Positions 1 through 11,123 of a DNA stretch of 64,000 nucleotides are shown piece after piece; the stretch's first letter is position 1, and every line of letters starts with the position of its first letter. The notes under the pieces were generated by a model. That model was given only the letters and a program-made list of their open reading frames with translations, had not been told where the DNA came from and did no database searches. The stretch covers positions 124,001-188,000 of the forward strand of contig JAVYIG010000415.1 in the NCBI GenBank assembly GCA_035222895.1, read 5' to 3'. The DNA is from Strongylocentrotus droebachiensis (lineage: Eukaryota; Echinodermata; Echinoidea; Camarodonta; Strongylocentrotidae). Position numbers and translations under genes: made by a program.

Positions 1-73
1 GCTCATATGATTCCACTAAGCAATTTTATATACAAATACCATTTGCGAGCGTTTGTTTCTAGTGATAATAGAG

Positions 74-219
74 ACTTTTAGATTTACACAACGAGAACGT
101 GGACCGCCACGTGTGACATCCTTTTAAGGTAATGTGACGTCATTTTAAGGCACGGCCCAGTGCCTTAACAATGTCACACGCGGCAGTCCACGCTCTCGTC
201 GTGTAAATCTAAAAGTCCC
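74..219. mobile_element. Short inverted-repeat element (MITE-like)
   Basis: Imperfect terminal inverted repeats of about 45 bp (left GACTTTTAGATTTACAC, right GTGTAAATCTAAAAGTC) enclose about 50 bp that contain 'TGACGTCA'. It lies in the intron just upstream of the first visible apextrin exon. No clear target duplication was seen. Confidence 0.6.
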
Positions 220-345
220 TACTGCTGCTACTCCGACTACTCCTACTACTAGTACTACGATTAATAATAATAGTAATGTAATAATGATTGTAACAGTAAC
301 AGGATGATAATGATATAATGACAATAATGGTTATCATCATGATCA
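220..345. repeat. Trinucleotide-rich tract
   Basis: Degenerate CTA/CTG then AAT/ATG triplet repeats fill the space between the inverted-repeat element and the splice acceptor at 347-348. Confidence 0.5.
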
Positions 346-348
346 CAG

Positions 349-499
349 GTCGGTGGTAGTGTCAGCGCTGGAGGGTCATATTTGGGCTTCAGCTCCTCGC
401 TTTCGGTTGATATGGATACCTTCAACGCCGGAATGCAGAGTGGCTCCAGTTTCGGTAGCCTGTACTCATCCTACAGGGTTGGAAGCGCTAGCCTCAATG
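349..499 (+). CDS. Exon a: MACPF-like segment
   Basis: The acceptor is 'gatcacag' and the donor 'AATG|gtgaga'. It reads in frame from 349 and ends in phase 1. The residues begin VGGSVSAGG and then run rich in Gly and Ser with alternating polar and hydrophobic positions, including SSSLSVDMDTF and SSFGSLYSSYRVGS. This is typical of the MACPF strand region after the VGG motif. Upstream exons are outside the window. Confidence 0.6.
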
Positions 500-3400
500 G
501 TGAGAAACAGAATATAAATTTTATTGATTTTATGTAAATTATCTACCAAAGCTATTATTTTGTATATTTTGTGAGGATCATTTTTGACGAGGACGCCAAT
601 TTAATCTGTGATTAGGACGATCCCCCCCCCTCTTTTTTTAACATTGATTTCATTCGACCTTACGTGTCACAATTATATAGATGAACATAAAAAAAAATCA
701 AATCAAATCAATCAAATCACTTCAAGTTAAACAAATTTGTATATAAATAAATAATATTTAATATAATCAAAACTGTGTAATCAAAACTTGTCATTCAAAT
801 GAAATCTCATGAAACCGAATAAAACAAACTCAAACCTAATCAAATCAAATCATTCATATCAAATAAATTCAAATTAAATAAAAATCAAACCTAACCAACT
901 CAAATCTAGTCAAATCATATCAAATCAAATCAAATTAAACCAAATTATTCTAATTAAATCAATTCAAATAAAAATATATCAAAGCTAATCAAGCCGAATT
1001 CAATCAAAACTTTCAAATCAAATCGATTCAAATTGAAAATAATCTAACCTTATCAAACCAAACTAAAGCACTGTTAATTAAATGAAATGAAATCTAATCT
1101 AATCTAATCTAATAAAATCTTTCCAGAGCCAATCAGCTTGACACTCATCGACATGCATGAGATATTTGGTGATGATTACTGGACCCGGATGGAGGAATAC
1201 AACGCTTCTGGGCACTGCACGGCATCATGGGATAGGGCGGCGGCTGCGGAGAATGTCTTGACGGCTATGAAGGGCTATGCGGAGTGGAAGGAGATACAGG
1301 ACAGCAAGAGTAGGTTTATTTTTCCTTTTTTCTTCTTCTTTTATTTTGGCACTCGGAATTTGTAATACTAATAACAGTTCATATATAGCGATAAAGGCCT
1401 ATAGTCATAAATCAACGTAACCAACCAACTCGCTTAGAGTGTTATTACCCCGCCCATAATGTTATGAATAGTTGTCAGTGCCATCGATTAGTTTTACGTT
1501 CGCGTACATGCTCAAACATAAATGGTGTTCGCATCCTACCGGCATTTAAAACCTCGATAAAAAGGGGGAATGCAGATTTGTACAGGAGATAATCGCTGAT
1601 AGGAATATTTTAAGATTTACATTTAATTCTTGAAACTGCCGATATGACAAAATTTTTAGCAGTTTCAGCAAAAGTGTATTTCTTATCGTAGCCAAATATT
1701 TTTTCAACATCTTACATAATAGGTAGCAGAGGTGGCCCAGAAGATTAAGGTTTGACTGTATACGGTTTTTCATATTTGCAAATATTACAAACAGTCCAAC
1801 TCCGGGACTTCAATGGATTTATAAAAAAAAATTCTTAGAGCAAGCGACATGAGTGCCAGTGCTGGGTGATACGCGATTTTTAACAAACACTCATTATCAA
1901 TATTGCCACTTAACGATAATAATAGTCTGGATTTATATAGCGCTTAATACGAAATACCGTCTCTGAGCGCTTTACATAAATTATAACACCAGTCATCGGA
2001 TTCATTCACGAACAATGTGCACCGTATCGCATATGGCTCCGAATAGTCTCATTGGACAATGCACCCTATCGTCAGAGTCTAGCAGCCTAACATGTTAGCC
2101 TATGGACTTTTACCCCCCAAATCGTTAAAAATTCATTTTTTGTTTAAACGAAAAGCAAATCCACCCCGACGTACGTTGACACTAGCTCTTTCATTGGAAC
2201 CCTCATGTCCCATTGACTTTTGAAAGTTCACCCACCGTAATTTGGTCAAAATAGGTCGCTAGCTTGCCATTGCCTATATAACACATGTGAAACAAGTCGA
2301 ACTTTGGACGCAATTTGCTACGCGATTGCAAGGTTATAGCTCAAGCACACGAAGGATAACAAGCATGAATTATCATATATCAGTTCTGATCGGTTCATTA
2401 TGTCCATTTCAGCCAACCCCCCCACCGTAATTTTTATATGGTATAGGCAAACATTTTGCCGAGGTAAGCAAAAACATGAATATTCATGACACACCATGGA
2501 CTATTCGATTGTGCACCATCAAACTCCCCAACTTTCAGTCAGGTATTTCATTGTATTATGTAGTTTGGTGGGTTTATTTTACTAACTGTTTAATTAACAG
2601 ATATCAGTGATAGTTTAAAGATATGGGAAATGTTCTTCTATTTAATATTTAGCAAAGCAATCTCACATACAAAATCACTACCAAGTGTCGTCTAATCCGG
2701 CGATTGCCGTCTGCTATATACGTTCAAGGCACATTTATATGTGGACTGTGATGTAGATCGATAGTTTACTCGTCATTGTAGATGTATGATTAGCCATCTG
2801 TCATTATTAGTCTTTAATTGTTCACACACATACAATTACCACACACATAAACACTCTCACTTCCCCTCCCCAACACACCATTTCCGCACACCCGGTTCAC
2901 CCAATGGCATACACCCTGCAACATATTGGAACATTCTAGTTTGGTAATGCCGTCGAACTAGCTACGTTAATGGTCCAGCGACCGAAAATGAGACAACCGG
3001 AGCAATATGAGTCTCCCTGTGGAGTATTCCTACCATATGCAGGGCCGTAGCCAGAGTTTGTTGTTTGGGGGGGGGGGGGGGGGGGGGCACATACATGTAA
3101 TTGATCGACGTCCTGGGGAGGGGTCTAACAACAATGAACCGATCTTGGAGAAAAAACTGGGGGGCACGTGCCACCCCCCCCCCCACTCCTCCTCCCCCCC
3201 CCCCCCTCCCCCTGTGTCTACGGGCCTGACCATATGGTCACCGTTAGGGCACATACTTTCGTCGTCCTATCAGGTCCCCATTTCTCTCCTAATTGGTATG
3301 GCCGGCAAATGTAGAATAATGCCTTGCCAAAGAACATAAATGCAATGTCGGGGATCGAACCCACGACCTTTGCATTTCAAGTCAAACTGGACTACGACAC

Positions 3401-6400
3401 CTTTACTTAAACCCTCTGTGTGTGCCCCCACGTGACGATCGACTGACAGGAGTCTCACTCCTCGCAGGTGGGTCAATTAAACGGTTGGACTGAGACAAAA
3501 ATGATCACAAGATGCTACCTTGATTTCCTTGAACAATAGTTCTTGTTTAAACAAAGTATATGGACTACAAAGGCGTCAGTAGGAGTTGTTGTGGTAATGC
3601 AAAACAAAAGGATATACGCCATATGTAGTCGAACTGAACCAATTTGGCCAAACTCTGTGTGCATAAACATGATAAGCATCTCTGGCTTGCTCAAACACAT
3701 CAATATCAATGAATTTGAGAGAATTCGATCGGTTCTGCATTTTTATTTCCAGACCCGGATGTGATGATTCCCCTGACCTGGCCCGATGGCAAGTACGGAC
3801 TAACCCAACCCACCGATGGTTGTCCCAACACGCAGTTCACCTGGACCGAGGGATCTAGATACCAAGATACAGAGGATAGGCAAGGCGGCGCCAACGACTG
3901 GAACAATGATATTCACATGACCGAGCTTTATTCCAGTCACATAACGCTGCACTTCTGTATCAAGACCGTATCGAGCGTTGACGAGCAATCGAAATGGACC
4001 TGGCAGCCCGGGAGCTACTGCATCTTCAAGTACGGTGACAGTTGCCCTGCAGGTAGTTCACGTTTGATATTTTACCATTTTAAAGTAAATTAGGATGTGG
4101 GTATATGACTTTGATGTTCATCTAATTCAATCGGGTGATAAAAGCCCAAGTCCACCCAATACACACCCTCACATGATTATAATATTTACGTATATTTTGT
4201 GTAGGTTGTTGGATTTGCAGAAAGGTGTTTACTGGAGTGTGGAAATCAAACCTTCTATATCCCCATCTGAAAACCGCGAGTTGCTTTTGCATCGGGATCC
4301 GTCATAGTCGGTTTAATATTGGTCTATACAGCAGACTACACCAATGACCTTGTATCTCAGGACTGAATTTTTAACTCTTCTATATATCCCTTTATCCAAT
4401 CTTTTTGTCATTATTGACCTTTCATTTTTTGTCTGTCCTTTTGCCTCTATCTGACCTTTCACCTTTACTGACCTTTTACCGTCATCTCGCCTCTCAACTT
4501 GATCCGACCTTTCATCTTCCTCTGACATTACACCTTTCCCGACCTTTCACCTTAACTTTTCCAACAGACTTCACGGAAGGCTATTTTTACGATGGGGCCA
4601 TGCTTGCTAGAGAATCACTCTATCGCATTCGATCTTTTACCTCTATCTGAATGTTTGCCTTTGAGCTTTCATTTTTCCGACGTTTCGCCTTTATCTGATC
4701 TTTTGTCTAACTCTAAATAATCGTCTGAGCTTTGATTGTTAACTGACCTTTCGCCTTTATATCATCTTTGTCTTGACCGACATTTTGCTCTTACTGATCT
4801 TCCACCTTTTGTGACCTCTTAACTATCCAACCTTTCACCATCCGTTATCAGACCTTCTTACCACTTGTCTCATCGGCCTTAGCAGAGGTATATATTTAAT
4901 TGAACGATGAGGACAAGGATACAAAAAAGTCTTATGGTGGCACCTTGCCGGCTTGGAACTCATTTTTCGCCAATGTCTGACTGAATCTTCGACTTTATAT
5001 GACCTCTGCCCACCTTTTTCCTCAGCCTTCACCGAATGTCACATATACTAAGATGATGAAGACAAGGACAAAAAAAAACTCGCAATGAGGCGGGACCTGG
5101 CCTGCGAGAGAATCACTCTTTCACCTTTGACCTTTTATCTGTATCTGAATTTTGTTTTTGACGTTTCTTTTAGGTGATCTTTTGTTTTCCCATCTTTTGT
5201 CTTGACTTATCTTTGATATTATTTGACCTTTAAACTTTATCTGACTCTTCTCCGCCTTTTCCCTCAGCGTTCGACGAAGGTTACATTTACTGGGACGATG
5301 AGGACCATGGCAAAAGTTATAACTCGAAAAGCGGGACCATGCCGGCTGGAAGCTACGGTGATAACACCGAATATAAGTTCTGTTGTCGCAGCGATGGTGT
5401 GACTGACCGGGGCATCTTCCTACCCACCGATGATAACTTCTACCTCTTCTCACAGTTCGAGAATTGCCAGCAGGTGGGTTTTGAACAAATTAAAAAAAAG
5501 ATTTACAACAAATATGTATCTCGTTAAATGCTACAGAAAGCTCTGTGTACCACAAGGTCAAACACAGTGATTTACCATATTATCTTATTTTACCGAATAT
5601 ATTTTAGTTCACAGTCAATATTTCCCTAATTCATGTTTAATTAAATATAATGAATACAAAGTAGTGGAATGTCCTTATAAATGGCAATTTATATATTGTA
5701 GTATTTTCGGAATGAATTGCTTATATAACTAAATCATCAGAAATTAAGAAATGTGCTTTAAATTCAGATAAATTGTGTACAAAAACATACATCTGCACGC
5801 AACCCATATTCATTATGCAAATTAACTGGTGTCAACTGGTGCAACTGGAAATATGCCCACAGACCAGTTATCAACTGGTTCAATTGGAAACATGCCCATA
5901 GACCAGTCATCAACTGGTGTAACAGGTCATGAAGGACTGTTTACAGTTAAATAAAATGCAGTCGCACCAGGTATCCGCTTGATGTGCATTTATAATCAAC
6001 TGGAAACCAGATTAATTTAACTGGTTCTTCTAGACAGTCCGACCACATTCGAATTCCAAAATTTAAGTATGAATTTTCCCATACCACAATAAAATATAGT
6101 GGTCCTAAATTGTGGAATAGTCTTGGGTCCGAAATAAAGGATCGCCCTTCCTTATCTAGTTTTAAAAGAATATATGAACCTAATCTTGTTAAATCAAACA
6201 CCCTCTGAGTCTGTAAAGTGGTACGTTTGCCTCCCCCCCCCCTTTTTTTCTGTCTTCCTGTTGTACCACTTAATATACATTTATTTATTTATATAGTTTG
6301 GGGACAAGCCTTTGTCCCCCCACATTTTGATACTTCTGTTCTGTTATTTGTTGGAATTGACTTTGTATTGTAAATGTTTTTTATCGTGATTTTTTATCAA

Positions 6401-7912
6401 AATGTGAAAATAAAATGAATTGAAATGAATTGGTTAACTGGAACCAGCTGGAGATTTCAACTGGTGGTAACGGGTATTTCATTTTGAGCTACCGGCCGCC
6501 ATACGACGACATGTACAGGTATAGCTGTATGAGATTCTGTGGCAATTGTGTGATTAAGTAATTTAAGAAGATCAATCTGTGGAAATTACCCTTTGAACAC
6601 ATAATAATTTTAACATAGTTTAAAATGATAGGAGAAACCAAACTATGAAAAAAAAAATATGAACATAGAGTTTACTCTTATGACACACTGTTATAAACAT
6701 CTGGCACTCTGTGATAAATATACGATTATGTGGATTTTACTTTGTGATAAACCACATGAGCTAAAAAATCTCACACTGACAATATTTTGTAAACACAGAG
6801 TTTAGACATAGTGATACATACCACATTGTGGTCAATTTGTGTCACACTGTGTTAAATGTGTACGACTATATGGTAAACCACATGATCTAAGAACCCCACA
6901 CTGTGACAACACTGTGATCACAGAGTTAACACAAAGTTCAATACATACACCACTGTGCTACTCTCTTAAAAAAAAATCACTTTCTTGAGAGTGACGTCCG
7001 TGATCACTTGTTTAGGAGTGAAAATCGATTGATTTTAGACTATGCTCTCTAAGAAGAAAAGAGTGAATGTTCACTCTATTTTCACTACATTTTCACTCTC
7101 CAGAGGAGTGACGTCCGTGATCACTCGATTTTTTTTAGAGAGTAGATAGGTGGTACTCTGTGTTAAGTATGTCAGTTTATGTGGATAGTATGTGGTAAAC
7201 CACATGGCTTGAAATTCCACACTGTGACAACAATGTGAACACATAATGTCCACACAGTTTACACATAGTTGACTATGTGAACATAGTGTGGCAACACTGT
7301 GGTTGTTCCATAAGGGAAAGTGTACTAATTGCAACGCCTGATATTGATTAATACTTATTATAATAATTCTGTTGTTGTTAATTTTCATCTTCTTCTCATG
7401 ATTTTGATTTAGTATTATCATCATCATGTGGTGGTGGTGTTTATTTTACCTGACAGCTAAGAGGACAATAAATGCTTGCTAGTAAGCAACCAGAAGACCG
7501 ACGGCTTTAGTTCTTCTCCAAGGGACCTGGTAATGAGGAGCAATGCCTTACCAAAGGGCACTAGCGCATCGACTTGGTTTTGAACCCGGGTCACCGGATT
7601 ACGAGACCACTGCTCTACCGACTGAGCTATCGCGCCTCGCCTCATCATCAATCATCACCATAAAATATCATTTTCATTATCAGTATTATCATTGTTATTA
7701 TTACTACATAAGAACGTCTTTATTTCAATCTTATGTTACATAATTTTCATCTTGTATAGGTGGACGGGATGACGGTTACGAAGGACTGGATTCATTGGGA
7801 CACGGAAGACTCTGGGAAATGCAATGACCATATGGCTTCAGTACACCCTCACCAAGGTGTCTACAGCAACGGTAAAAACATCAAACTCAACTTCTGCTAC
7901 TACCAAAATTAG
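349..7912 (+). CDS. MACPF-like / apextrin (ApeC) protein gene, 3' part, 5 visible exons
   Basis: Visible coding exons are 349-499, 1127-1309, 3753-4052, 5268-5473 and 7760-7912 (TAG 7910-7912). All junctions are GT-AG and the phases agree (1, 1, 1, 0). The first two exons resemble the C-terminal half of a MACPF fold: a Gly/Ser-rich strand region, then a 'PI.L.LI...IF' segment. The last three exons form a full ApeC domain, opening with WPDGKYGLTQP, containing YQDTED, GSYCIFKYGDSCP and FCCRSDG, and ending NFCYYQN, with about nine cysteines. Known: apextrins are secreted proteins of echinoderm embryos and coelomocytes. ApeC domains bind bacterial cell-wall material in amphioxus, and MACPF-ApeC fusions occur in marine invertebrates. 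Inferred: a secreted immune or matrix effector. The signal peptide and the first MACPF exons lie left of the window. The ApeC call is firm and the MACPF call moderate. Confidence 0.8.
680..1115. repeat. Degenerate (TCAAA)n intronic repeat
   Basis: About 430 bp are made of variants of TCAAATCAAA, ending in (TCTAA)n immediately before the exon b acceptor. The tract sits between exons a and b of the apextrin-like gene. Confidence 0.7.
1127..1309 (+). CDS. Exon b: end of MACPF-like region and linker
   Basis: The acceptor is 'tctttccag' and the donor 'AAGA|gtaggt'. The exon is read in phase with exon a, and the protein continues EPISLTLIDMHEIF, the type of segment that closes MACPF domains. A charged helical linker with one Cys (SGHCTASW) and aromatic residues (GYAEWKEI) then leads to the ApeC domain. 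Confidence 0.65.
1310..3031. other. Apextrin intron 2, first part
   Basis: AT-rich non-coding DNA. A short 'tatatagcgctt...gagcgctttaca' piece near 1930-1980 resembles the tail found on other repeats in the window (about 23400 and 36430). Nothing else could be supported. Confidence 0.5.
3032..3236. mobile_element. hAT-type MITE with 8-bp target duplication
   Basis: The element spans 3040-3228 and is flanked by perfect 8-bp direct repeats ACCATATG (3032-3039 and 3229-3236). The ends are CAGGGCCGTAG and its near inverse CTACGGGCCTG. The interior is a long G run followed by a long C run, so it can fold back. An 8-bp duplication with CAG...CTG ends fits the hAT superfamily. No coding capacity. 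Confidence 0.85.
3258..3410 (-). repeat. tRNA-derived SINE fragment (Ser-like head)
   Basis: On the minus strand a B-box-like GGTTCGATCCC lies in a tRNA-like stretch with a 'GACTTGAAATG' anticodon-arm-like segment (Ser-UGA type). It is followed by the common SINE body 'ttggcaaggcatt...ctacatttgcc'. Not a functional tRNA. Confidence 0.6.
3753..4052 (+). CDS. Exon c: first half of ApeC domain
   Basis: The acceptor is 'tatttccag' and the donor 'CCTGCAG|gtagtt'. The exon encodes the ApeC hallmark order: TWPDGKYGL, GCPNTQFTW, RYQDTEDR, a W-N-x-D-I-H segment, HFCIKT and GSYCIFKYGDSCPA. All expected cysteines are present and there is no frameshift. Confidence 0.88.
4568..4621 (+). pseudogene. Pseudo-exon relic A of apextrin exon d
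   Basis: After an acceptor-like 'ttttccaacag' the sequence matches exon d ('cttcacggaaggctattttta', then 'ggggccatgc'), with about 45 bp lost from the middle and the frame broken. It ends in 'agagaatcactct', shared with relic C. Confidence 0.7.
4875..4966 (+). pseudogene. Pseudo-exon relic B of apextrin exon d
   Basis: This matches exon d through 'gaacgatgaggacaaggat' and 'caccttgccggcttggaact' (compare gacgatgaggaccatggc and gaccatgccggctggaagct). It carries point changes and stops, and its splice acceptor is degraded. Confidence 0.7.
5026..5118 (+). pseudogene. Pseudo-exon relic C of apextrin exon d
   Basis: This has an acceptor-like 'tttttcctcag', then 'ccttcaccgaatgtcacata', 'gatgatgaagacaaggac' and 'ggcgggacctggcctg'. 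It is collinear with exon d but frame-broken by substitutions and an A-run. Confidence 0.75.
5268..5473 (+). CDS. Exon d: middle of ApeC domain
   Basis: The acceptor is 'ttccctcag' and the donor 'CAGCAG|gtgggt'. It begins in phase 1 and ends in phase 0. The residues include the conserved 'G-x-I-x-W-D-D-E-D' run, GTMPAGSY, KFCCRSDG and a Cys just before the donor (ENCQQ). Three degenerate copies of this exon sit in the preceding intron. Confidence 0.88.
5825..5935. repeat. 'tcaactggt' repeat
   Basis: About three copies of a 'accagttatcaactggt(g/t)caa(c/t)tggaaa(c/t)atgccca' unit of about 50 bp. More 'aactgg' units recur at 6000-6025 and 6430-6470, on both sides of the LINE remnant. Confidence 0.6.
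6040..6432 (+). mobile_element. 5'-truncated non-LTR retrotransposon (LINE) 3' end
   Basis: The + strand encodes the C-terminal tail of a LINE ORF2, SGPKLWNSLGSEIKDRP followed by SLSSFKR, a signature of Jockey/CR1-like elements. A stop at about 6205, a short 3' UTR and an (ATTGAAATGA)-type tail at 6412-6432 follow. It is truncated just upstream of this tail and lies within apextrin intron 5. Confidence 0.75.
6640..7310. repeat. Tandem 'cacactgtg / aaaccacat' repeat
   Basis: Diverged copies of a block beginning 'aaaccacatg(a/g)nct' and continuing 'cacactgtgacaacantgtg' recur near 6750, 6876 and 7195. A short inverted-repeat element separates the last two. Confidence 0.6.
6958..7145. mobile_element. 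188-bp inverted-repeat element
   Basis: Terminal inverted repeats CTACTCTCTTAAAAAAAAAT and ATTTTTTTTAGAGAGTAG. The interior has two direct copies of 'gagtgacgtccgtgatcact'. It is embedded in the tandem block above. Target duplication not evident. Confidence 0.65.
7440..7638 (-). repeat. tRNA-Thr-derived SINE
   Basis: The minus strand reads GCGCGATAGCTCAGTCGGTA (A box), then an anticodon arm with CTCGTAATC (CGT, Thr-like), then the B box GGTTCAAAACC. A non-tRNA body runs to about 7440. The missing acceptor-stem pairing and the attached body make it a SINE rather than a tRNA gene. Confidence 0.75.
7760..7912 (+). CDS. Exon e: end of ApeC domain and stop codon
   Basis: The acceptor is 'cttgtatag' and the exon enters in phase 0. 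It encodes the closing ApeC segment VDGMTVTKDWIHWDTED, a Cys (GKCNDH), and the terminal KLNFCYYQN followed by TAG. A possible polyadenylation signal AATAAA lies at 8290-8295. Confidence 0.85.
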   Translation: MDGMTVTKDWIHWDTEDSGKCNDHMASVHPHQGVYSNGKNIKLNFCYYQN

Positions 7913-9120
7913 GCTGGTGAATTAAGGCCATGCAAAAGGAATTTCATGTTTAGCGTCACCGCCCGCTTCCTTAGGGGGGGGGGGAGCCGCCTCTTCTTTT
8001 TGTTTAAAGAAAAAAATCATGAAAAACATACCGTTAAAAATAATGATCTTTTTCTGATTAAAAAAAAAATAATAATAATAATTCCGGCGGCCATCTTGAA
8101 AAAATAACCCGACTGTCATTGATAATGTAGCGAGCGGCCATTTAAAAAAGGGCCTCCTCATTCCTACTTTTCAAAAAGGCAGGACGCTAAACATGTTTTT
8201 TGTTGTTGGCCTAATTACCGAATTTTCAAGTACAAGGCAAGAGATTGAGGGAGATTGTGGAAAGGGTCCCATTCTACTAAATGGTAATGAATAAATGAAT
8301 ATTTCTAGTCACGTTTGCTATGATACACTTTTATTCACTTGGTAATAATCGAGGACAATTCTTCTTCCGCAAATAAGTTTAAATATTTCATAATGTGTGA
8401 GGAAATTTAGTATTTATGACAGTTTATCATTTCTTTTTTTGAAAATAACAATCTATATATACATGTATTTGCTTTAATATTTATGATTCATTGTCAGAAG
8501 AATACTTATTTTACTTTATATTATTATAGTTATCGAAAAACTGTATACTTACATGAATGCAGAAGAAAAGAAAAGAAAATCAAGTCAAGTAATCGGTGAA
8601 GTCGCTGATTTATTCGGTAGTTTAATTTTGTTCTTCTTCTATTTAACCCTTTCAGGGATGTTTATTTCACGTGTCTACAATGTTCACAAAAACATATATA
8701 CATATATTATTGAAACCTTATTTCAGCATATCAGTCAAAGCTTTTACCTGTTTTTCATTAATCGTTGCTTTTGTTTTAGAATTTAAATGTGACATCCATT
8801 CATAGTTCAAATCAGTTTAAAAAGTTCTACCTTTCATTTTGCTGTTTGTTATCAAATGATTAACGTAGTTCTTATATTTAACATACTCGGCCAAATTAAT
8901 CAAAATGGTTACCAAATAATTATCTTACTTGCCTATATCATATTCATTTAATATTACCGGGCTGTTTAAGAGGCTAGGCTCGACTAGTGTGTGTGCTATT
9001 ATCTGACCCCTTTTACCAACCAATAGTTTCTCTTCTTTTATAATTATGTAAACACATTGTACGAAATGTATTATGTTATTGTTGTATGTAAATTCCAAAA
9101 AAAAATCTAATCAAATATGC
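7913..9120. other. 3' flank of the apextrin-like gene
   Basis: Probably 3' UTR at first, with AATAAA at 8290-8295. The rest is AT-rich intergenic DNA with no supported gene. Confidence 0.5.
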
Positions 9121-9130
9121 AATGGACATT

Positions 9131-9270
9131 TAAAACAGGGCCCCGTCTTACAAAAAGATACAATTGATCCAAATCAATCGAAAGTCCCCCAATTAATCTC
9201 AAGTTTGCAATCTCCCATCTATTATATCCATAGTTGCGATTGATACCAACTCTTTGTAAAACGGGGCCCA
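9131..9270. mobile_element. MITE with 'GGGCCCCGTCTTACAAA' ends
   Basis: The ends CAGGGCCCCGTCTTACAAA and (reverse complement) CTGGGCCCCGTTTTACAAA enclose about 100 bp. An internal piece ('gatc(c/t)aaatcaatcgaaagt' onward) is repeated at 9327-9425 together with the right flank, indicating a local duplication. Confidence 0.65.
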
Positions 9271-9702
9271 GGAGACTGAAAAGTCACTGATATATTGTAT
9301 TCATTGGTGTACTTTTTTCTTCGGTAAAAGATGCAGTTGATCTAAATCAATCGAAAGTCCCCCAATCAATCGCAAGTTTGCAATCTCCCATCTGTTATAT
9401 CCATAGTTGCGATTGATACCAATTTTCATGGTGTACTTTTTTCTTCGGTAAAATTTAATCTGTTTCGGGACACAATAAGCAGTAAATACGGCTGTGGTTA
9501 TGGGTATTCCTTGCAGAGGAAAATGAGTTTAAGTAGAATAAATGCATAAGGTGATGGGAACTCGCGAGTTTAATGCATTTTTTTTACGGCGTTATGTTTG
9601 TAGCTAAGGAGCACATGAAAATTGAAATGAGAAGGAGATGGAAATAATGTTAAAGATAGAAAAGGTTGTGTTAAGAGAAAAGAAAAACATTAGAAATAGA
9701 GA

Positions 9703-9947
9703 TAGTGTGTGTGCGTTTGCGTGTGCGTGCGCGTGTGTGTGTGTTTGAGAGAGAGAAAGAGAGATAAAGTCTGCATGGGATAAAAGGGAATGTGAAGAGA
9801 GCGGGTAAAGAGAGAGACTGAAAGAGAGAAAGAGAGATTAAAAGCCAAATTAGAAAGAGATCGACTAGATTCAGAAAATGTTGATATCACAACAAACTAA
9901 AGAGAAATAGAGAGATGGAGAGAGGAGGACAAAAGGGGAGAGGGAGG

Positions 9948-9990
<43 letters not shown>

Positions 9991-10018
9991 GGGACAGAGC
10001 TAGAGGAGAGGGATATAT
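9703..10018. repeat. AG-rich polypurine tract
   Basis: A (GT)n run is followed by about 300 bp of GA-rich sequence. It is low-complexity and open in several frames, and not a gene. Confidence 0.8.
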
Positions 10019-11123
10019 ATAAAGCCCGTGGGAGAGAATTTCTCGAAAGAGGGATCTGTGATACAGGCTATACAACCGTATTCGTGTAGGCCTACTATAG
10101 TCTACCTATTTTAGGGTATCTGGATAAAACGACCCCCCCCCCCCCCCCAACGAACCTCAGATACAGCCTATTTAAGCTCAGGCTTCACATTTCGTCCTCC
10201 GATTTGGATTAAAGGTAAAATTCAAAGAAGATCACAAATATGTCAACTAATGTATTACTAGAAACTGGTAAGCTAACAGATGGCCATCGTACAAGTTTTA
10301 GGTCAACTACATTTCGGGTGATTTATAAAAATACAAATACAACCACCTCCATAGCAGCTGGGATATACGCGAGATTCGCCGGAAAAATAACGATGTTTGA
10401 ATGACGTCACTATATGGACCAACACTGCCCAAGCAGACGACATCCCATAGAGAATGAACAGAATTGCAAAGCTATTATTTCTAAAATTATAATGAGTTTA
10501 GTGTATATAAATGTAATGGCATGTCAAACCATTCAAAAGGGGATATGACCCGATTCTGATAACTAAAATCTTTTGCTTGTAAATACACAGGATAGGGGTT
10601 AATTAACAATCAAAGAAACCCCCGGAATGATATTAAGAACGGCATTTGTTCCCTCTTGAAACGCCGAACATACCCCGGTGTGTGCAGCTGAATATACAAT
10701 TGCGTCTTATTTTGTTTACAAGCGACAGATTCCTTTATTTTTGCATCGCTGCATTTGTCATCAAAATAAAACCATGCGCGGGGTTTAGAGTGAGGCAATA
10801 GATTATACATTTAGCCTGACGGTAGTGAAGTAAGAGTAAGAACTCAAGAGAAGATGAAAACACAGGCACTGAAAATGTGTGAGATGTCATGGGACATCGT
10901 CTGCTTGTGCAAGTCATGTCCATACTGTGATCTCACACATCTCAGCAGCGTTCGGAGAGCTCTTCAGGTGCTATGCCGGGGCTGTATTTAAGCGTTTTGT
11001 AATTTATAATAATCATTACTTCGAATGTTCCCAAGCATTGAATTTTGATAACCTTGTCGAATCAAAGTTTAAGCTTTGTAATAATGAAAATAAAGTTAGT
11101 TTTTAAACTCAATGAATATCTAC

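Larger units (their letters stand above)
4380..5265. repeat. Degenerate 'tgacctttcacctttatc' repeat in apextrin intron 4
   Basis: The intron between exons c and d is built from many variants of 'ctgacctttcaccttta' interleaved with three relics of exon d. Intron and exon sequence seem to have been duplicated together. Confidence 0.7.

Noticed and set aside
7560..7638. Functional tRNA-Thr gene
   Set aside because: A and B boxes are present, but the 3' acceptor stem is missing and a SINE body follows. A second truncated copy lies at 11124.
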